The notes beneath the pieces are model-generated. The model was given only the letters and a program-made list of their open reading frames with translations. It was not told the origin of the DNA and made no database searches. Made by a program: the position numbers and the translations under genes. From assembly GCA_034440635.1 (NCBI GenBank), contig JAOTON010000210.1, positions 372,001 to 436,000 of the forward strand: a stretch of 64,000 bases of DNA, read 5' to 3'. Positions 1 through 12,010 of this stretch are shown here, piece by piece; position 1 is the stretch's first letter, and each line of letters starts with the position of its first letter. The stretch comes from Lepas anatifera (taxonomy: Eukaryota; Arthropoda; Thecostraca; Lepadidae).

Positions 1-191
1 TTTCTGTTTTGTTTCATGTTTCACAAATTTTCTGCTACCCATGTGGGTTCTCCATTACATGACTTTTGGTCTGGGTAGAAAACTATTAATTTATTAATTT
101 TAGCCACCATGTTAGGTAGAAAATACCACGAAGTCAGCGCATCGAACCAATAAACAAGCGTTCGGTGCTTCCAGTACCAACCTGGCGCGCG

Positions 192-308
192 ATGAACCTC
201 CAAGAGAGATGGCGGCGAAACCTGGTAGCCGAACCCCAAGGAGACGCCCCACAACAGCAGGCAACAGCCCAGCCTACTCATCGTCATCATCGGAGCATAA
301 CCAGGTAA
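192..308 (+). promoter_or_regulatory. Upstream ORF overlapping the USP start codon
   Basis: An ATG at 192 opens a 38-codon frame that ends with TAA at 306-308. It is in a different frame from the protease start at 209 and overlaps it by about 100 bases. If the transcript begins upstream of 192, scanning ribosomes would meet this ATG first, which could lower translation of the main ORF. The ATG at 209 has a purine at -3 and G at +4, so it is in better context. Seen: the frames. Inferred: any regulatory effect. Confidence 0.35.
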
Positions 309-1450
309 CACTTAAGTCCTCTTGCTCGTCGTGTTCACTCTCGACAGACGATGACGTCCACCGATGGATACGGTCTGCCAGCCGAGCCAGCCAGTACCTG
401 GCCTACAAATCTTCAGCGTTACAACTACCAGCCGGAGCCACTGGTCTGGAGAATTTAGGAAACACATGTTACATGAACGCCGTTCTTCAAGTTCTGGCGC
501 ATACGGATGGCTTTGTCCACTATGTCATTAGCGGTTTCTACCGAGAAGATCTAAACTCACGATCAGTAACTCGCGGTGAAATAGCTGAAGAGGTGGCACG
601 TCTTCTAGCGGTGATCTGGTCGCAAAGGTTCCGGTTCGTTTCTCCTCATTTTCTTCGTGGTGTGGTTGGCGCACATCGAAGGGATTTCGGTGGAAACCGC
701 ATGCATGATGCGCATGAATTTTTACTGCTTTTACTGGAGTGGTTACATGAAGATTTGAATGTTGCCCCACCCTCAGTAAGACCAGTGCCAATCCCAGAAG
801 GCTTGGGGGATCATGCGACTGCTGACCGTGCCTGGCGCCAGTTCTGTAAAGCTAACGACTCCATCATATCTCGGCTCTTTTATGGGCAGCAAAAATCTGT
901 TCTTCTTTGTACTGCTTGCGGCCACGAATCTCCCACCTTCGAAAACTTCACTCTGTTGTCTTTACCACTTGCCTCAGGTCCAGGGCCGTCATCACAGATC
1001 AGTCTGTATCACTGTCTTCAGCAATACGTCCATGGCGATCTTATTTCAGGCTGGACATGTTCAGTTTGTCGGCGAAAACATGATGCTTACAAGAAATTCG
1101 ACATCTGGCGGCTGCCGTCCGTGGTAATAATGCACCTTAAGCGTTTTACCTATAGCGGCAGCACATTGCGCAAGGCACACGCTCATGTTTCCTTCCCTCT
1201 GAGTGACCTCGACCTCAGTCAGATGGCCATCGGGCCTCCGCAGATATCTGGTGGCCTTGTATACGATCTATACGCAGTAGTGGAGCACCACGGCAGCGCC
1301 CAGACCGGCCATTATACCGCCTTTTGCTGGAACCAGCCAGCGGCGCGCTGGAACTTCATCGACGACACATCTGTCAAAGAAGTGCCCACCACCAGAGTGA
1401 AGGAGGCGTCGGCGTACATGCTGTGCTATGCCGCCAGAGATATCGCATGA
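209..1450 (+). CDS. Ubiquitin carboxyl-terminal hydrolase, USP2/8/21-like catalytic domain, single exon
   Basis: This 413-residue protein is a cysteine protease of the USP (peptidase C19) family, which removes ubiquitin from proteins. A Ser/Arg-rich tail of about 75 residues precedes a complete USP fold. The Cys box GLENLGNTCYMN has the nucleophile at C87. A variant QQD box (MHDAHEF) lies at 165-171. Zinc-binding CxxC pairs are at 234/237 and 284/287. The His box TGHYTAF has H368, followed by the FIDD aspartates at 385-386. The order and the motif FYGQQKS..C..C...S.TFE.F..LSLPL fit the USP2/USP8/USP21 group. Length is close to a bare catalytic domain plus a short tail, with none of the USP8 N-terminal domains. 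The start at 209 is the first in-frame ATG and has good context. The frame is unbroken, with no introns, unlike most USP genes, so it may be a retrocopy that kept its coding capacity. The family call is firm; orthology is not. Confidence 0.9.
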   Translation: MAAKPGSRTPRRRPTTAGNSPAYSSSSSEHNQVTLKSSCSSCSLSTDDDVHRWIRSASRASQYLAYKSSALQLPAGATGLENLGNTCYMNAVLQVLAHTDGFVHYVISGFYREDLNSRSVTRGEIAEEVARLLAVIWSQRFRFVSPHFLRGVVGAHRRDFGGNRMHDAHEFLLLLLEWLHEDLNVAPPSVRPVPIPEGLGDHATADRAWRQFCKANDSIISRLFYGQQKSVLLCTACGHESPTFENFTLLSLPLASGPGPSSQISLYHCLQQYVHGDLISGWTCSVCRRKHDAYKKFDIWRLPSVVIMHLKRFTYSGSTLRKAHAHVSFPLSDLDLSQMAIGPPQISGGLVYDLYAVVEHHGSAQTGHYTAFCWNQPAARWNFIDDTSVKEVPTTRVKEASAYMLCYAARDIA

Positions 1451-2383
1451 TATGCGTATAGCGCAGCGGTATCGTGCAAACCTGGAGTTTTGGGATAAAC
1501 GCATACGTTGGAGCACTGAGACTGGACGCTAATGTAGGAATTCTAAACCAGTGAATTATATTAGTTGACTTCCGTTTCTCATTTTACACTTAAAGCTGCA
1601 AAAATAAATCCTACCGTGCATAATATAGCTATTGGTGTAACAACTCAAACAATGCATGCGACAAACAACAATAACAACACCCAACCAAGGGTATCAGTCA
1701 AAGTGAGCGTGGCAAGGATGTACAGGTGATGAAGCGACCAGGGAGTAATAAGATATGCCATTTTATTTTTAAAAAATACGTCTCACTTGTTATATACCTA
1801 CTTTTCGAACTTTGGTGCATGCCATTTAGATACACATTTTATGTATCTGAGGAATTATGAGCCAAATGTTTTGCAAAGTCAGTATTTGGGTCTGAGTTAG
1901 TTTTCATCGAAATATTTTGAGAATTGGAAAGGCCTGCTGTTTGACCCACACAAGTGATCGTAGGGCAGATTATTTGGAGATTTTGACGTAAATCTCAGTC
2001 CAATCAGTAGAAAAAAAGAAGAAAAAAATTCTCGACTTAAATTAGTCTGAGTCAAATTTACAGAAATACATAAGTTTTCCGACTTTTCAGTTCTCTCTGT
2101 TTATTTCTGAGGCAGTGATCAAGACACTAACCAGACCGTGGGCCATGCTAATTGAGTTGGCATATGACTGATGTTTCAGTCTTTTAAATTATTTGTCTAG
2201 TTTTAGAATAATGGGCCCCATTTAGATAGCTTTCATTGTGTGTTTGCGTCCATTGCGTGTTTGAGTTTTAGGACACTTTCAGATATATGAAGACGCAACA
2301 TAAACACACACCAAGAACCAACTTAATGAGGCCATAAGTCTAGAACTAGACAGCTTATATATAGAACTTAGCCTTGCTAAAAT
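1451..2383. other. Intergenic, 3' flank of USP
   Basis: AT-rich unique-looking sequence. Apart from the polyadenylation signal I see no exon, RNA gene or repeat that I can name. Confidence 0.5.
1603..1608 (+). terminator. Candidate polyadenylation signal of the USP gene
   Basis: A canonical AATAAA lies about 150 bases after the USP stop codon in AT-rich sequence, a plausible 3' UTR length. No poly(A) tract and no TSD is obvious after it, so it does not by itself show retroposition. Confidence 0.4.
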
Positions 2384-3383
2384 CAGGGGCGGATCCAGAA
2401 ATTGCTCATGGGGGGTGAACCCTGACTGGGGGGCAGCCTCCTCAAAGGGGTCTTGAATAGCGTTTAAGGGCCCGACCGTGCAAGGTATAAGTTTTAATAA
2501 AACGTACATACACATAAAAACATGTCAGCGAGCAAAAAATGAAAAATAAACACCGTTTCAGGGGACAAAAATTCCGAGAACTCCGAACGCCCACAAAACT
2601 ATGAACTGGCCCTAAAATCCCTGAGGTCTTTTCAACATTTGATTGGATCTCCACAAATCCAGGGACTGGCCAAATTTCGGCTAGGATCACTGATCGGGAA
2701 CATCTCAGATCGCATACAATATATGGGGGCCTGCTTGGATTAAGAGTTTGAGATATTATACCTACTACTTCAGAACAGGTACGGGTGTTATAGCCACAGA
2801 GGGCCGAGACCAAAGGAGTCCCGGAAGCAAGGCAGTGGGCCGACTGTAGTCATAATATGTCTGAGATTATCGTGAGGTGCCCGGTCGCGGACACGAAAGT
2901 CGCAAGTGAACCACAGGGGCCCCGGAAGCGTTTCAGGAGGCCTGGATGGCCACAGGAGGCCCGGGAGAACCGCAGGGGGTCCGGCTGCAGCCACAGAGGG
3001 CCCGGTTGGAATACCGGGGACCTAAGACTGCTGAGAATAGAGGGCCCGGCTTGGGCAGCAGTGGGCCCCCGAGACGGTTGTTAGTGGCCCGGTCACGGGG
3101 CTCGTGGGACCTCCGAGGCAGGGGCCCGAGAACAGTTCTGGGGGCTTCCGATATTAATTTCAGGGGCCCCCGTGTACACTAAAAGGGTCCCCTAGACCTA
3201 CCTTCGGTTGGCATTTGGAAGCCAACTTGCGGGGCCAGGGTACAGCTGCGGCCGCCGGACCCCTCTGCGGGGGCCCGGCAGCTGCGGCGGGGGGCGTTTC
3301 TTTCCAGTGCTTAAGGTCGGCGCAAGGGGAGGGGGCGATGGGGCAATCGCTGGTGCAATTGCAATCCCTTGTAGCCACCCTTG
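2384..3383. mobile_element. Non-autonomous hAT-like element, 1.0 kb, GC-rich core
   Basis: The left end reads CAGGGGCGGATCC. The right end, reverse-complemented, reads CAAGGGTGGCTAC. These are imperfect terminal repeats of a CAG-initial type common in hAT-like elements. The flanks give a near-perfect 8-bp duplication: gctaaaat at 2,376-2,383 and gctaaaag at 3,384-3,391. The interior from about 2,790 to 3,310 is a low-complexity run rich in gggcccgg-type words, which explains several spurious open frames on both strands. No transposase is visible. The superfamily call rests on TSD length and termini only. Confidence 0.6.
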
Positions 3384-3391
3384 GCTAAAAG

Positions 3392-4671
3392 TTGTTTACA
3401 TTAAATGAGCTGCGTGATTTTATCTGGCCTTGACACATGCACTGGAGGGGAATCTCGGAGGCCGTCCCCCTCTACCTATTTTTCTTAGGTAGACGGAGAA
3501 CCGTTCGCAGCAGAAGCGCGTTATATGGCGACATTTGAGACAGTTCAACGGCGCGTCTATTTACGAAATAACTTTGAAAATCAGTAACAGTTTATTCATT
3601 TATAGGCTTATAAAGTCGAAATCTATATTTTGAGATTGCCGCAATCGCGCAGTAGCACCACTTCCTCTGCATCGGAGACTGACTGGTGGTGTTATAAGGC
3701 CATGTAAACGAGATGGCGTCATAGGTCAATGGCCTTGAATGAGCTTGACCTTGAACTCTTACGAAAAAAATTTGGAACCTTTTTGATATGACCTTGGTCC
3801 GTTTTCAGTACATTCTGTTTTTTTGCGCTTAGTCACTACATTTCACGATGTGCCCTAACGGTCGATATTTGACCTTTATGAACTCGTTTAACCTTAAAGA
3901 TATTGACCTAGGTCAATTAAAATTGAAGATAATGTAGACCACCGTATCCCTCCTCCATCCCCAAGATCGAATTTTTTTCTAAGCCCCTTCATTTCCGAGA
4001 TCTCAGGGGGCCTACCAGGCCCCCTTCCAGTGCGCGTTAGTGTCAGTCCCTTCTTTAATGCGGGTGTTGAAATGGTCTTGGTGAAGTGACCCCGTGTTTG
4101 GGGCTCTTATGCATGGGAAGATGAAGATAGCCAAGCGGAAAATTCATTTATTTGGAAATTTCTACCCGTGAATCCTTGGGGGTATCGTGATTCAACGTAT
4201 CAAACTGACTTCTTGATTCACGAGGATACCAAGGGCAGACTGCTCTTGCACGAGCAATTCATTACATTTGTTTGTGCGATATGTTTATGTTTGTATACAA
4301 GGCCAGTGTAAGGCCACTTGCATGACGTTTCAATTCACCTATTGGTCTCGAAATCTTCTACTAACACTTCCCTTAAAGTTTCTGCGCCAAGACAGAACTT
4401 TTCATTGCATCATCCTTGTCTATAGCGGGTGAAAGTCTTTCTCTGGCACCCGAGAGTCCGAAAGATCGTGGTTTGACGTCAGAAGGTAAAATGCAGGTGA
4501 TTGAGTCGTCTCCATCAGAGCACAATCTCAGGAATGCGGATTTGCCACGCAAGAAATGGTAGCCGATATTACGAGAGGCAATAAAATCCCTTGTCGAGAA
4601 AAGAGGGCTCATTGAATACAAGTAGTGCCCGATGTATCAGATACCAGACGGCGATCGTTTTGGCTAACAAT
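3392..4671. other. Intergenic, possible old MITE remnant in the first part
   Basis: The stretch 3,500-4,040 has repeated 'gacctaggtcaa'-like words and ends in a cagtgcgcgttagtg motif. This resembles the TTAA-flanked MITEs at 58.1-60.6 kb, but clear termini are missing. From 4,041 to 4,671 I recognise nothing. Confidence 0.3.
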
Positions 4672-5100
4672 GTTAAACGTTCGTTTACCTGAGATAGCCA
4701 AGTTGTAAAGCACCCCGGAAAACCCGGTACTCTACATATCATTTGTCTTGAAACTCAAAATTTCCGTAGAGAAAAGCTAAAAACTACCTGAAATGTACCT
4801 ATCATGTACCTCAAGCAGCAGGCCACAATTGTCAGGCTGTTGGTGTGACAACATATGCTGACGTCACGGTGAGTATCAGCCAATCGAAGCACTTGAAGCC
4901 TATGGAATATGGTAGTGGTTGCCAGATCATGACATCCACACGCAGAGAATTATGTTTTTCCCTAGAGGTGCATTTAAAAAATCAAAATATTAAGCTTGTT
5001 CTACATTTTTAGAGAAATCATGGAGGATTCCATGATTTTTGGCTAACAGTACCCCTAATAACACTGAATTCCTGGATTCGACCAAGGTGCCACATTCCCT
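4672..5100 (-). mobile_element. MITE, inverted copy 1 of a head-to-head pair
   Basis: This forms the left arm of a roughly 0.85-kb imperfect palindrome. It is the reverse complement of 5,101-5,541 over almost its whole length, for example ctgagatagccaag near 4,690 against cttggctacctcag near 5,500. Its inner end is gccacattcccttt. The outer terminus is eroded. It contains a full CRE-type TGACGTCA at about 4,860 and a CCAAT box nearby. No coding capacity. Confidence 0.65.
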
Positions 5101-5541
5101 TTGAAGGGAATGTGACGCCTTGGTCGAATAATTAGGGTTACTTTTAGTAAAAATCATGGAATCGTTCATGATTTCTCCGAAAAATGTACAATGAGCTCAA
5201 TATTTTGATTTTTAAAATGCGCCTCTAAGGAAAAAATAATTATCTGCCTCTGGATGATGTAATGATCTGGCAACCACCACCATATTCCAGAGGCTTCAAG
5301 GGCTTCGATTGGCTGATGCTCACCGTGGCGTCAGCATATGTCGCCACACCAACAGCCTGACAACTGTGGCCTGCTGCTTGAGGTACACGAGGGGCACATT
5401 TCAGCTGGTTTTTAGCTTTTCCCTGCGGAAATTTTGAGTTTGAAGACGAATTATATTTGGAGTACCGGGATTTCCGGCATGCTTTATAACTTGGCTACCT
5501 CAGTTAAAATCACGTTATGAAAGTGCCACATTCCCTTTAAG
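5101..5541 (+). mobile_element. MITE, copy 2 of a head-to-head pair, with both termini
   Basis: It begins aagggaatgtgacgcc and ends gtgccacattcccttt, so short terminal inverted repeats are recognisable. The body is the reverse complement of 4,672-5,100 with scattered substitutions and small gaps. The two copies meet at the symmetric centre near 5,100. This could be two insertions or one fold-back element. Related ends are at 10,895 and 16,388. Confidence 0.65.
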
Positions 5542-8500
5542 GTCCAAGCAACAACAATTCATAACTATTTGAGACTGTTCAACTATCGTTTTCACTGACA
5601 TGTACCGTACTATTGAGATTTCACAATGCAACTTGAAACATTTTGAAAATATTTATTAACCTAGCCGTTCAAAAGGTACCACTGCTCGAGATAATCTAAC
5701 ATTGTTTGATGTTCATAAGTGTCCTCTCCCACCATTCTCGTACCAAAATATCCGTGTGCTGTATTGTTTCGGTCAATACGAAATTTCTGGACTGAAAAAT
5801 CAAAATATACTAAAAATATGTTTTGTTAAGATTCACAATTTTCAATACTTCACATGACATGTGAGGTCACCACTGCCCCAGTTCCGACAACTTAGGTATA
5901 ATTCGAAAGCTGAGTGCTGAATATCTCAGTGTAATGAAAATAGAATAAAAACCAATGACGTTAAACAATAAATACCTAGGAACGGGACGTCATCCGGGAG
6001 ATAAACAGCGGAGTATTGTAGCATACAAACTATTTTTGTGCCTCAAAATAGAAAGTCGAACTATCATGGTTAGACGGCGGTGCACAGTGACTCCTGGCTG
6101 CCTGTAGGCCGGGTGGCAGCGACATCGAAAGAATGTGATAGGGAAATACGGTGATAGGGAAATGCTAAAGAAATACGGTGATGTCAATGCCATTAAAATA
6201 TGCATATCTACTCAGTCAATTGCCTCATGCATCCTGTGATTTGCCTTGGACCCTCCTTCCTTAAACGGTAAGAGCTACTTATCCCTCCGCCTCAAAGAGC
6301 CATTTTATCAGTTTAAACTTCTAGTGTTGCACACACATGAAAAGTCAGCTAGTTGTGTATGCCACATGTACCGTGTGTGTTGTATTGCCAATAAGTGTTA
6401 TCAATGAAGAAATGAAATGCTGCATCATTTACACTGCTGCCGAAAAATACTAAGGATTCTAACAGAGGTGCAGAAACTTGCCAACTCGGCTACCGGAGTT
6501 TGTGACACATTTACGAAAATTGAGGTGCATAATTGTGACAAAATAGCGATCCTGACTGTATGGCTCAAAATCAGACCACATATTTTCGAAATAGAGAATG
6601 AAGCGTGTAGGAAATATTTTAACTTAGCAGTTCTGTTCTTCAGTTGCACAGCGTACCATTAGTGATACAATATTGGTACTGTGTTCAGTTTCTACTAAAA
6701 CGAGGGACCCCCGCTGCAGAAAACCCGCAAACCGCTGTCACAGTTGCCAGATTTCAACATGCAGCCCAATGGTGCCGATTGTTAGTAGTTTGCAGAAAGT
6801 TGTCGCCTAGATACCGGCAATGTGACAGTCAATTTTTCCGAGAAATACACGATTGTGGGCATATTTAAGGCATTAACGATAACGCAGATACTTTATCAAG
6901 TACTTCTCTGTACATTTTTCAGGTTAAATCAGATTTACAGTTTGAGTATCTTCGATTTAGCGGCCCCTATTTCTTCGAATTTAGTATTAAGTACGCCTAA
7001 AAGCTACTAATAAAAGTACTAAGTGAGTGAAAAAATAAACATAGCTGGGCAGCAATTCTACTTAAACTGCGCAACAGCGACAAGACAAGTTAGAAATGTT
7101 TATGTGATGTAGAGCCTGCCAAAAATTTAAACAGGCGGGAAGACACTTATTTTGAGGGCATATTTATTAGGTATATTTGAGATAAGTGCAGGCTAAAACT
7201 AGCTAGAATAAATATTGCTGCCCATGGCTAATCTAAGATGAATGTAGGCTATTGTAAGACTGGTGCATTTTCCCATATCAAGCTTAGTTTTTCATTCCTT
7301 AGCCTGCTTGTGCCTTATCTTATTTGTGCCCTAGATTGGTTAGATAGATTTGGAGCTGGAGGAAGTTGGGAGGGTTGGCGCCAGCAACAGGCTGGCAACA
7401 ACAGTGATTCAGGTGAGTTTTCATGATCAAATTATCATATCAATATTGTACAGATAGCAAATGTGTGCTAATGCAGCCCTCCACAAAGTGTTAACACCCA
7501 CACTGGAGAGGGGCCTGGCATTAACGTGCACTGGAGGGGGCCGAGTAGACCCCCTTCTTATCTCAGAAAATCACAGAAAATCTCAGAAAGAAATAGACTT
7601 CGAAAAACTCTGGTTGGGGGTGTGTTGCTTACTACCAGTGGTGGTAAGCAACGCACAGGACCTGAACTGCATGGAGTTAAAGCAGGATTTTGACTACACT
7701 GGATCTTTCTTTGGTATGTGAATTCCAATACCTCTGTACCTATTAGGCCAATAAACATAATTTTACATCTATGCAGGCTAGTTGCCTCAGAGTTTTTACT
7801 GCAAGAAGGTATGACCAGGCAGGTGATGATCGTGAGTGGGATACAAGTTTTAAGCATTTGATGTATTTATAAAAATGCTACCTAAGGTCCACTTTACCAA
7901 CACATTTTAGGTAGATCCAAATACTATGTTGACATTGACATTTTTGTCCCTTTTGTTGATATGTGAGATAGAAGTTTAGCGGGGAAGAGGAAGCTGTGGT
8001 TAGGGTTCCCAATTGTGTACATGTACGCTCCCATTAATAGATAGGTATATTCCCAATTATAACTATTTTCATGATAATTGCTACATTTAATCATGTGGAA
8101 AAGTACCATAATTGGAAACACTCCTTCCAAAAATGGAAACTTCAAAAGGGAAATGCATGTCATTGGGGGAAACTGCGGTCAGAGTTGCCAATAATAGTTA
8201 TGACCCCAATACTGGAAAAAATGACCCATAATTGGAAATTTTCCTTCCAAAAACAAAAACATGATCTATAAATGAAAACTCAGTTTACTACTTTCATGCT
8301 GTAATGGTTTGGTGCTAGAACCTTGTCTGCTGCAAAAAGTAAGGGACAGGTAGAGGACATTCAGCATATTGGAAATAGTATTCAAGTATACAATTATTAT
8401 TTCCAGCTCTGTGTGACAGAGGAGGCATACGTCACATTGAGTTTATGACAGCCAGCATACTTTCTGCACCTCTGTCTAAATCGTTGTCTGCAATCTTACC

Positions 8501-8640
8501 CGCCAAGCGTATTAACATACCGAACTCATTTAATGAACTCATCCTCATGTTTTCCAGTGATATCGATACTGCACACTGTACAAACACCTAACCCATACAT
8601 CCACCCATGTGCACAGAACATCTCCTACATCTGTCCTCTC
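5542..8640. other. Intergenic, no convincing gene
   Basis: Mostly AT-rich. A good splice-donor-like CAG|GTGAGT follows a 62-codon frame near 7,410. A partly repeated 'ccataattggaaa..tccttccaaaaa' phrase occurs near 8,110 and 8,228. Neither is enough to call an exon or a named repeat. Confidence 0.4.
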
Positions 8641-8642
8641 TC

Positions 8643-8683
8643 AGTCCAACAGCAGGCAGAACGACCACCATTCTCAACACCAA
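8643..8683 (+). other. Candidate small exon
   Basis: A pyrimidine-rich acceptor (ctgtcctctctcag) ends at about 8,642 and a donor AAG|GTAGGT starts at 8,684, bracketing about 41 bases. The pattern fits a short exon of an otherwise unseen transcript. No homology is recognisable and such pairs occur by chance. Confidence 0.15.
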
Positions 8684-8697
8684 GGTAGGTTTTATAA

Positions 8698-9080
8698 TCC
8701 GCCATGCGACCCCTCCCCACCGATGCTTGACTCGGCGCCAGCGGCGCCCAGCGGCGTGACCTTTCTAACCTCTGTGCCCCGCGGGCAATCGGCAGCCAGC
8801 GGATGGCGGCTGCTGATTGGTGGAGGCGCGTTCTTTTGTATAGCAAGCAATTCAACGGCAATGTCTCCATGAGAATTATAAAGCTTGAATGATAAACCAA
8901 GAGATTCATTAACATGATCTTTTAAAAGCATTACCAGCCATATTTTGCCCTACGCTGGCTTGATTATCTGCGCCACCATCCGATACTCTTTGGGTGAGGC
9001 GAGACAGCGGCAGAGTCAGCACTGGCTAGCCGGCGGCCGAGTTTGCTGAAGTCTGGAGAGTTGCGAGATGGATTTCTGGC
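8698..9080. other. GC/CpG-rich patch with CCAAT-type motif
   Basis: In an AT-rich neighbourhood, 8,700-8,840 is rich in CpG and carries ctgattggtgg, an inverted CCAAT box. A second GC-rich patch is at 8,990-9,060. This could be a promoter or part of an old transposon. Similar ctgattggt words occur near 11,100 and 12,780, both next to mobile elements, which favours the second reading. Confidence 0.25.
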
Positions 9081-10892
9081 CAACGAAAAGGAATTATAGT
9101 AAGCATTTTTATTTCAGGTCAATATTGAGGTCAGCATAGGTCAAAGAAGGTTCCATAGGCTTACAACAGGGCAGTGTATGTTTCCACCTCTAGATAGTTA
9201 CTCAGCAAAGCTAGAGAAAATATTTATGGATCATTGGATTCCTCTCATCTTGGAAAATCAAATGATGGGGGAATGAATTTCGCCCCCCCAGTGGGGCGCG
9301 TTAATCGATCCACCATAATGATGTGGATTTTTCAAAACCATTGGGGGCGCCCAAATCTTAAAACTGTCAACTACGATAGCGTTAAGAGAACCATTGTATT
9401 ATAAATACTGTGCAATACACTCCCTTAAGTACATGAAACTATATTGCACTGCTTAATATGAAATATAAGAGGTACTTGTCACCCACAGATAGAGACTTCA
9501 ACCCCAGCCCTGTGGGTAGTTTCAAAGTTTCATTTGGCTGGCCACTGAGCCTATAGCTAGGAAACATACTCCTAACGCATGCAATATTTTCTAAAAAAAT
9601 AGGATAAGTGACAGTGGAAGAATGATATATCCACCAGTCAGTTATAGCTTCCACCCAGTGGGAAGACTCCTCTAGTGGTGTGGGCGCCAATAGCCAAAGT
9701 AGCTGCAGCATCTAAAACTACAGTTATTATGATAATGAGGTTCCTTGTCATTTCTAGATCAGCGCCAGAGAGTTTACCTAATCGTACGAGAGAAACTATC
9801 GCGTCCCCCTCCCCGCTGCTTCACAAATATTATTCTTGCACACATGCTCCAAAAATTATTTCCAATAAATTTGGATGGATATTTTCTATGAGCCGTCATG
9901 ATCTAAACAAGGGTAGGTGGTAGAAGCAAACGCATTATTACTTGAAACACAGACCCTCATACCAGGCACAGAGCTGTGTTCTGTTTTACTGCTGCATTTT
10001 TCGTGAAGTGCTTCATTAGTACTATCATTTAACCCTTTGCATTAATAAAAGCCGAATAACTGTATTTGCAAAATATCAAAACATGCTCACTCAATATATT
10101 TGTATGTATTCCTAACAGTTCTTAGTCCACTCGGTTGATTCATGGGATTGTTTTTCAGGTGCGGGTGGGATCAGTATAGGAGTAATAAAGAACCAGTGTT
10201 TTATATTGAGGGCGATGCCATACTGGATTTGGATTTGTACCTGACTTGTACAATTAGTAGTCATGCAACCAGCTTCTCATTTTAAGTTTTTGGTAAAAAG
10301 AATAGTAGGCCCTCGGACTGTCACGTCATGGCATGATATCAGCAGTCAGAAATGCAAGGGAAGAGACGCTGCTTATCAATATTGGACAGTAAGTAATATG
10401 TCGATGCATAAAAATATTTACAAGTTTGTACACATGTTTGAAAACACCTGGCACCACATACCAAAGGTCCCCATGCATTTTTGTTGATATCAAATACTTG
10501 TTTAGCGTGTGAACGAATTGTGTAGTGAAAAATATGCACATAATTCAAATATTATGAATAACTTAGGTATCTAATAAGTACGTAAGTAAGCTACTATATT
10601 AGTATATAAGATATGCCAAGTACGGCGGTGCGAAGCGCTGCCGTTTTTTCGTGCCGCCGGAAAACCCGAGGTAGTGTTCAAACGAGGGGCGAGGGTTAAC
10701 CATCCCAGCTGGGGTGTTCGAGCACCCCAGAGTTTTCCCAAGAATGAAGGCAAACAGCTCCTAGCATTCACTACCTGCAATTATTGCAGCAGCTTTTCTA
10801 AAAAAGAACGTGCGTTTTTTATCATTGTGACGTTATGAGATCATGGTCCCTGCTCCAGAGTGCCTGCTAAGTGCACCAATAACAACTGTTGA
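9081..10892. other. Intergenic, no recognisable feature
   Basis: AT-rich sequence with short open frames only. A ggggcgc-rich phrase at 9,285-9,355 looks like debris from an hAT-like element. Confidence 0.4.
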
Positions 10893-10985
10893 GGTTCAAA
10901 GGGAGTGTCCCACTTTTAGAATGGGTTTTTAACTGAGATAGCAGTTTTGTAGAGCGTGTTTAGAAAACTTTATTGGCATGTTTAA
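10893..10985. mobile_element. MITE terminus related to the 5.1-kb pair
   Basis: The stretch starting aaagggagtgtcccac, then tttttaactgagatagc, aligns with the reverse complement of the outer end of the MITE ending at 5,541 over about 80 bases. The sequence beyond diverges, so this is either a relative sharing its end or a truncated copy. Confidence 0.45.
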
Positions 10986-11292
10986 TTTCACCCAAAGCTC
11001 TCTTTATACAATTTCCGCCAGCTTTTAAGTTCAAAGTAAAGGGGCTTAATGTCTTATTTCAAACCCGGAAGGAATACCTTCCTTATGGTAGCAGTAATCT
11101 GATTGGTCGTGGGCCCTAAGCCCCGCCCACCCGCTGAAAATACTATGCTGGCGAGTGAGCCAGCATGCAATATGCCTTTCGACCGAAAATTTCGGGCGAG
11201 TGGTTGTACATTGTTAAGCGTCACTGGGCAGAAGTGTGCCCAATGGTCGAAACACACATCACATCCTCCCTGCCGCGTAAATTTCCAAACAG

Positions 11293-12010
11293 TTCAGTTC
11301 AGTTCATTTATTTCAGAAACATCCCGGTTGCATGTATAAACAATTGTCCAGGCTTTTCATGTTCCTACTTCATAAAATCGAAACGTTGAATGCCAGGAGA
11401 TCTTCAAACCTTAAACGACAAAGTACCGAATAATGCATACGCAACAGTTTCACATATTAAAAGTAAAAGCAATCGCTTAGAACATATTACTATGGATAAC
11501 AACTACAATAATCAACATAACATCTCGCCCCTTAATGCTCTAAGGACACCTCGTTTGAAGTAGGCACTGTTCGTGCGGTGACGGATCTCGAACAGTAACG
11601 AGTTAGGCGTCTGCGACATAGCAGAGATGTCGTTGGCCGGCATTGGCTCTGGCCCGTGGTGGTCGGAGATAACCAGCCCGCCGTGTATCGTGGTCGTTTG
11701 GTTCCGGCCCGCGGTGGTCGGAGATGACCAGCCTGCCGTGTATCGTGGTCGTTTGGTTCCGGCCCGCGGTGGTCGGAGATGACCAGCCTGCCGTGTATCG
11801 TGGTCGTTTGGTTCTGGCCCGCGGTGGTCGGAGATGACCAGTCTGCCGTGTATCGTGGTCGTTTGGTTCCGGCCCGCGAAGGTCGGATATGACCAGCCTG
11901 CCGTGTATCGTGGTCGTTTGGTTCTGGCCCGCGGTGGTCGGAGATGACCAGCCTGCCGTGTATCGAGGTCGTGATTGGTGAATTGGAAAAGCTTGCTAAG
12001 TTCTTGTGGT
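11293..12010 (-). mobile_element. LINE 3' end, minus strand, with repeat-bearing coding end
   Basis: Read on the minus strand, 11,640 down to 11,525 encodes a peptide including LLFEIRHRTNSAYFKRGVLRAL, which resembles the C-terminal tail of a LINE ORF2. The 3' side ends in aaataaatgaactgaac followed by a short (tgaac)n tail at 11,293-11,310, a common LINE 3' structure. The clade is not assignable. The 55-bp VNTR lies on the 5' side of this end. Confidence 0.35.
11651..11975. repeat. 55-bp tandem repeat, six copies
   Basis: Units begin ggcccgcggtggtcggagat at 11,651, 11,706, 11,761, 11,816, 11,871 and 11,926, an exact 55-bp period with few substitutions. Each has a small hairpin, ggtc-ggagat-gacc. 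The near identity implies recent expansion. Confidence 0.9.

Noticed and set aside
209..1450. Viral or bacterial origin for the USP gene
   Set aside because: The sequence fits animal USP2/8/21 motifs in order, with zinc cysteines and a polyadenylation signal; nothing suggests transfer.
2788..3408. Several GC-rich frames on both strands
   Set aside because: They come from a low-complexity gggcccgg-rich core of a transposon, overlapping on opposite strands.
7238..7426. 62-codon frame ending at a good splice donor
   Set aside because: The donor is attractive, but there is no acceptor-side partner or homology, so I do not call an exon.
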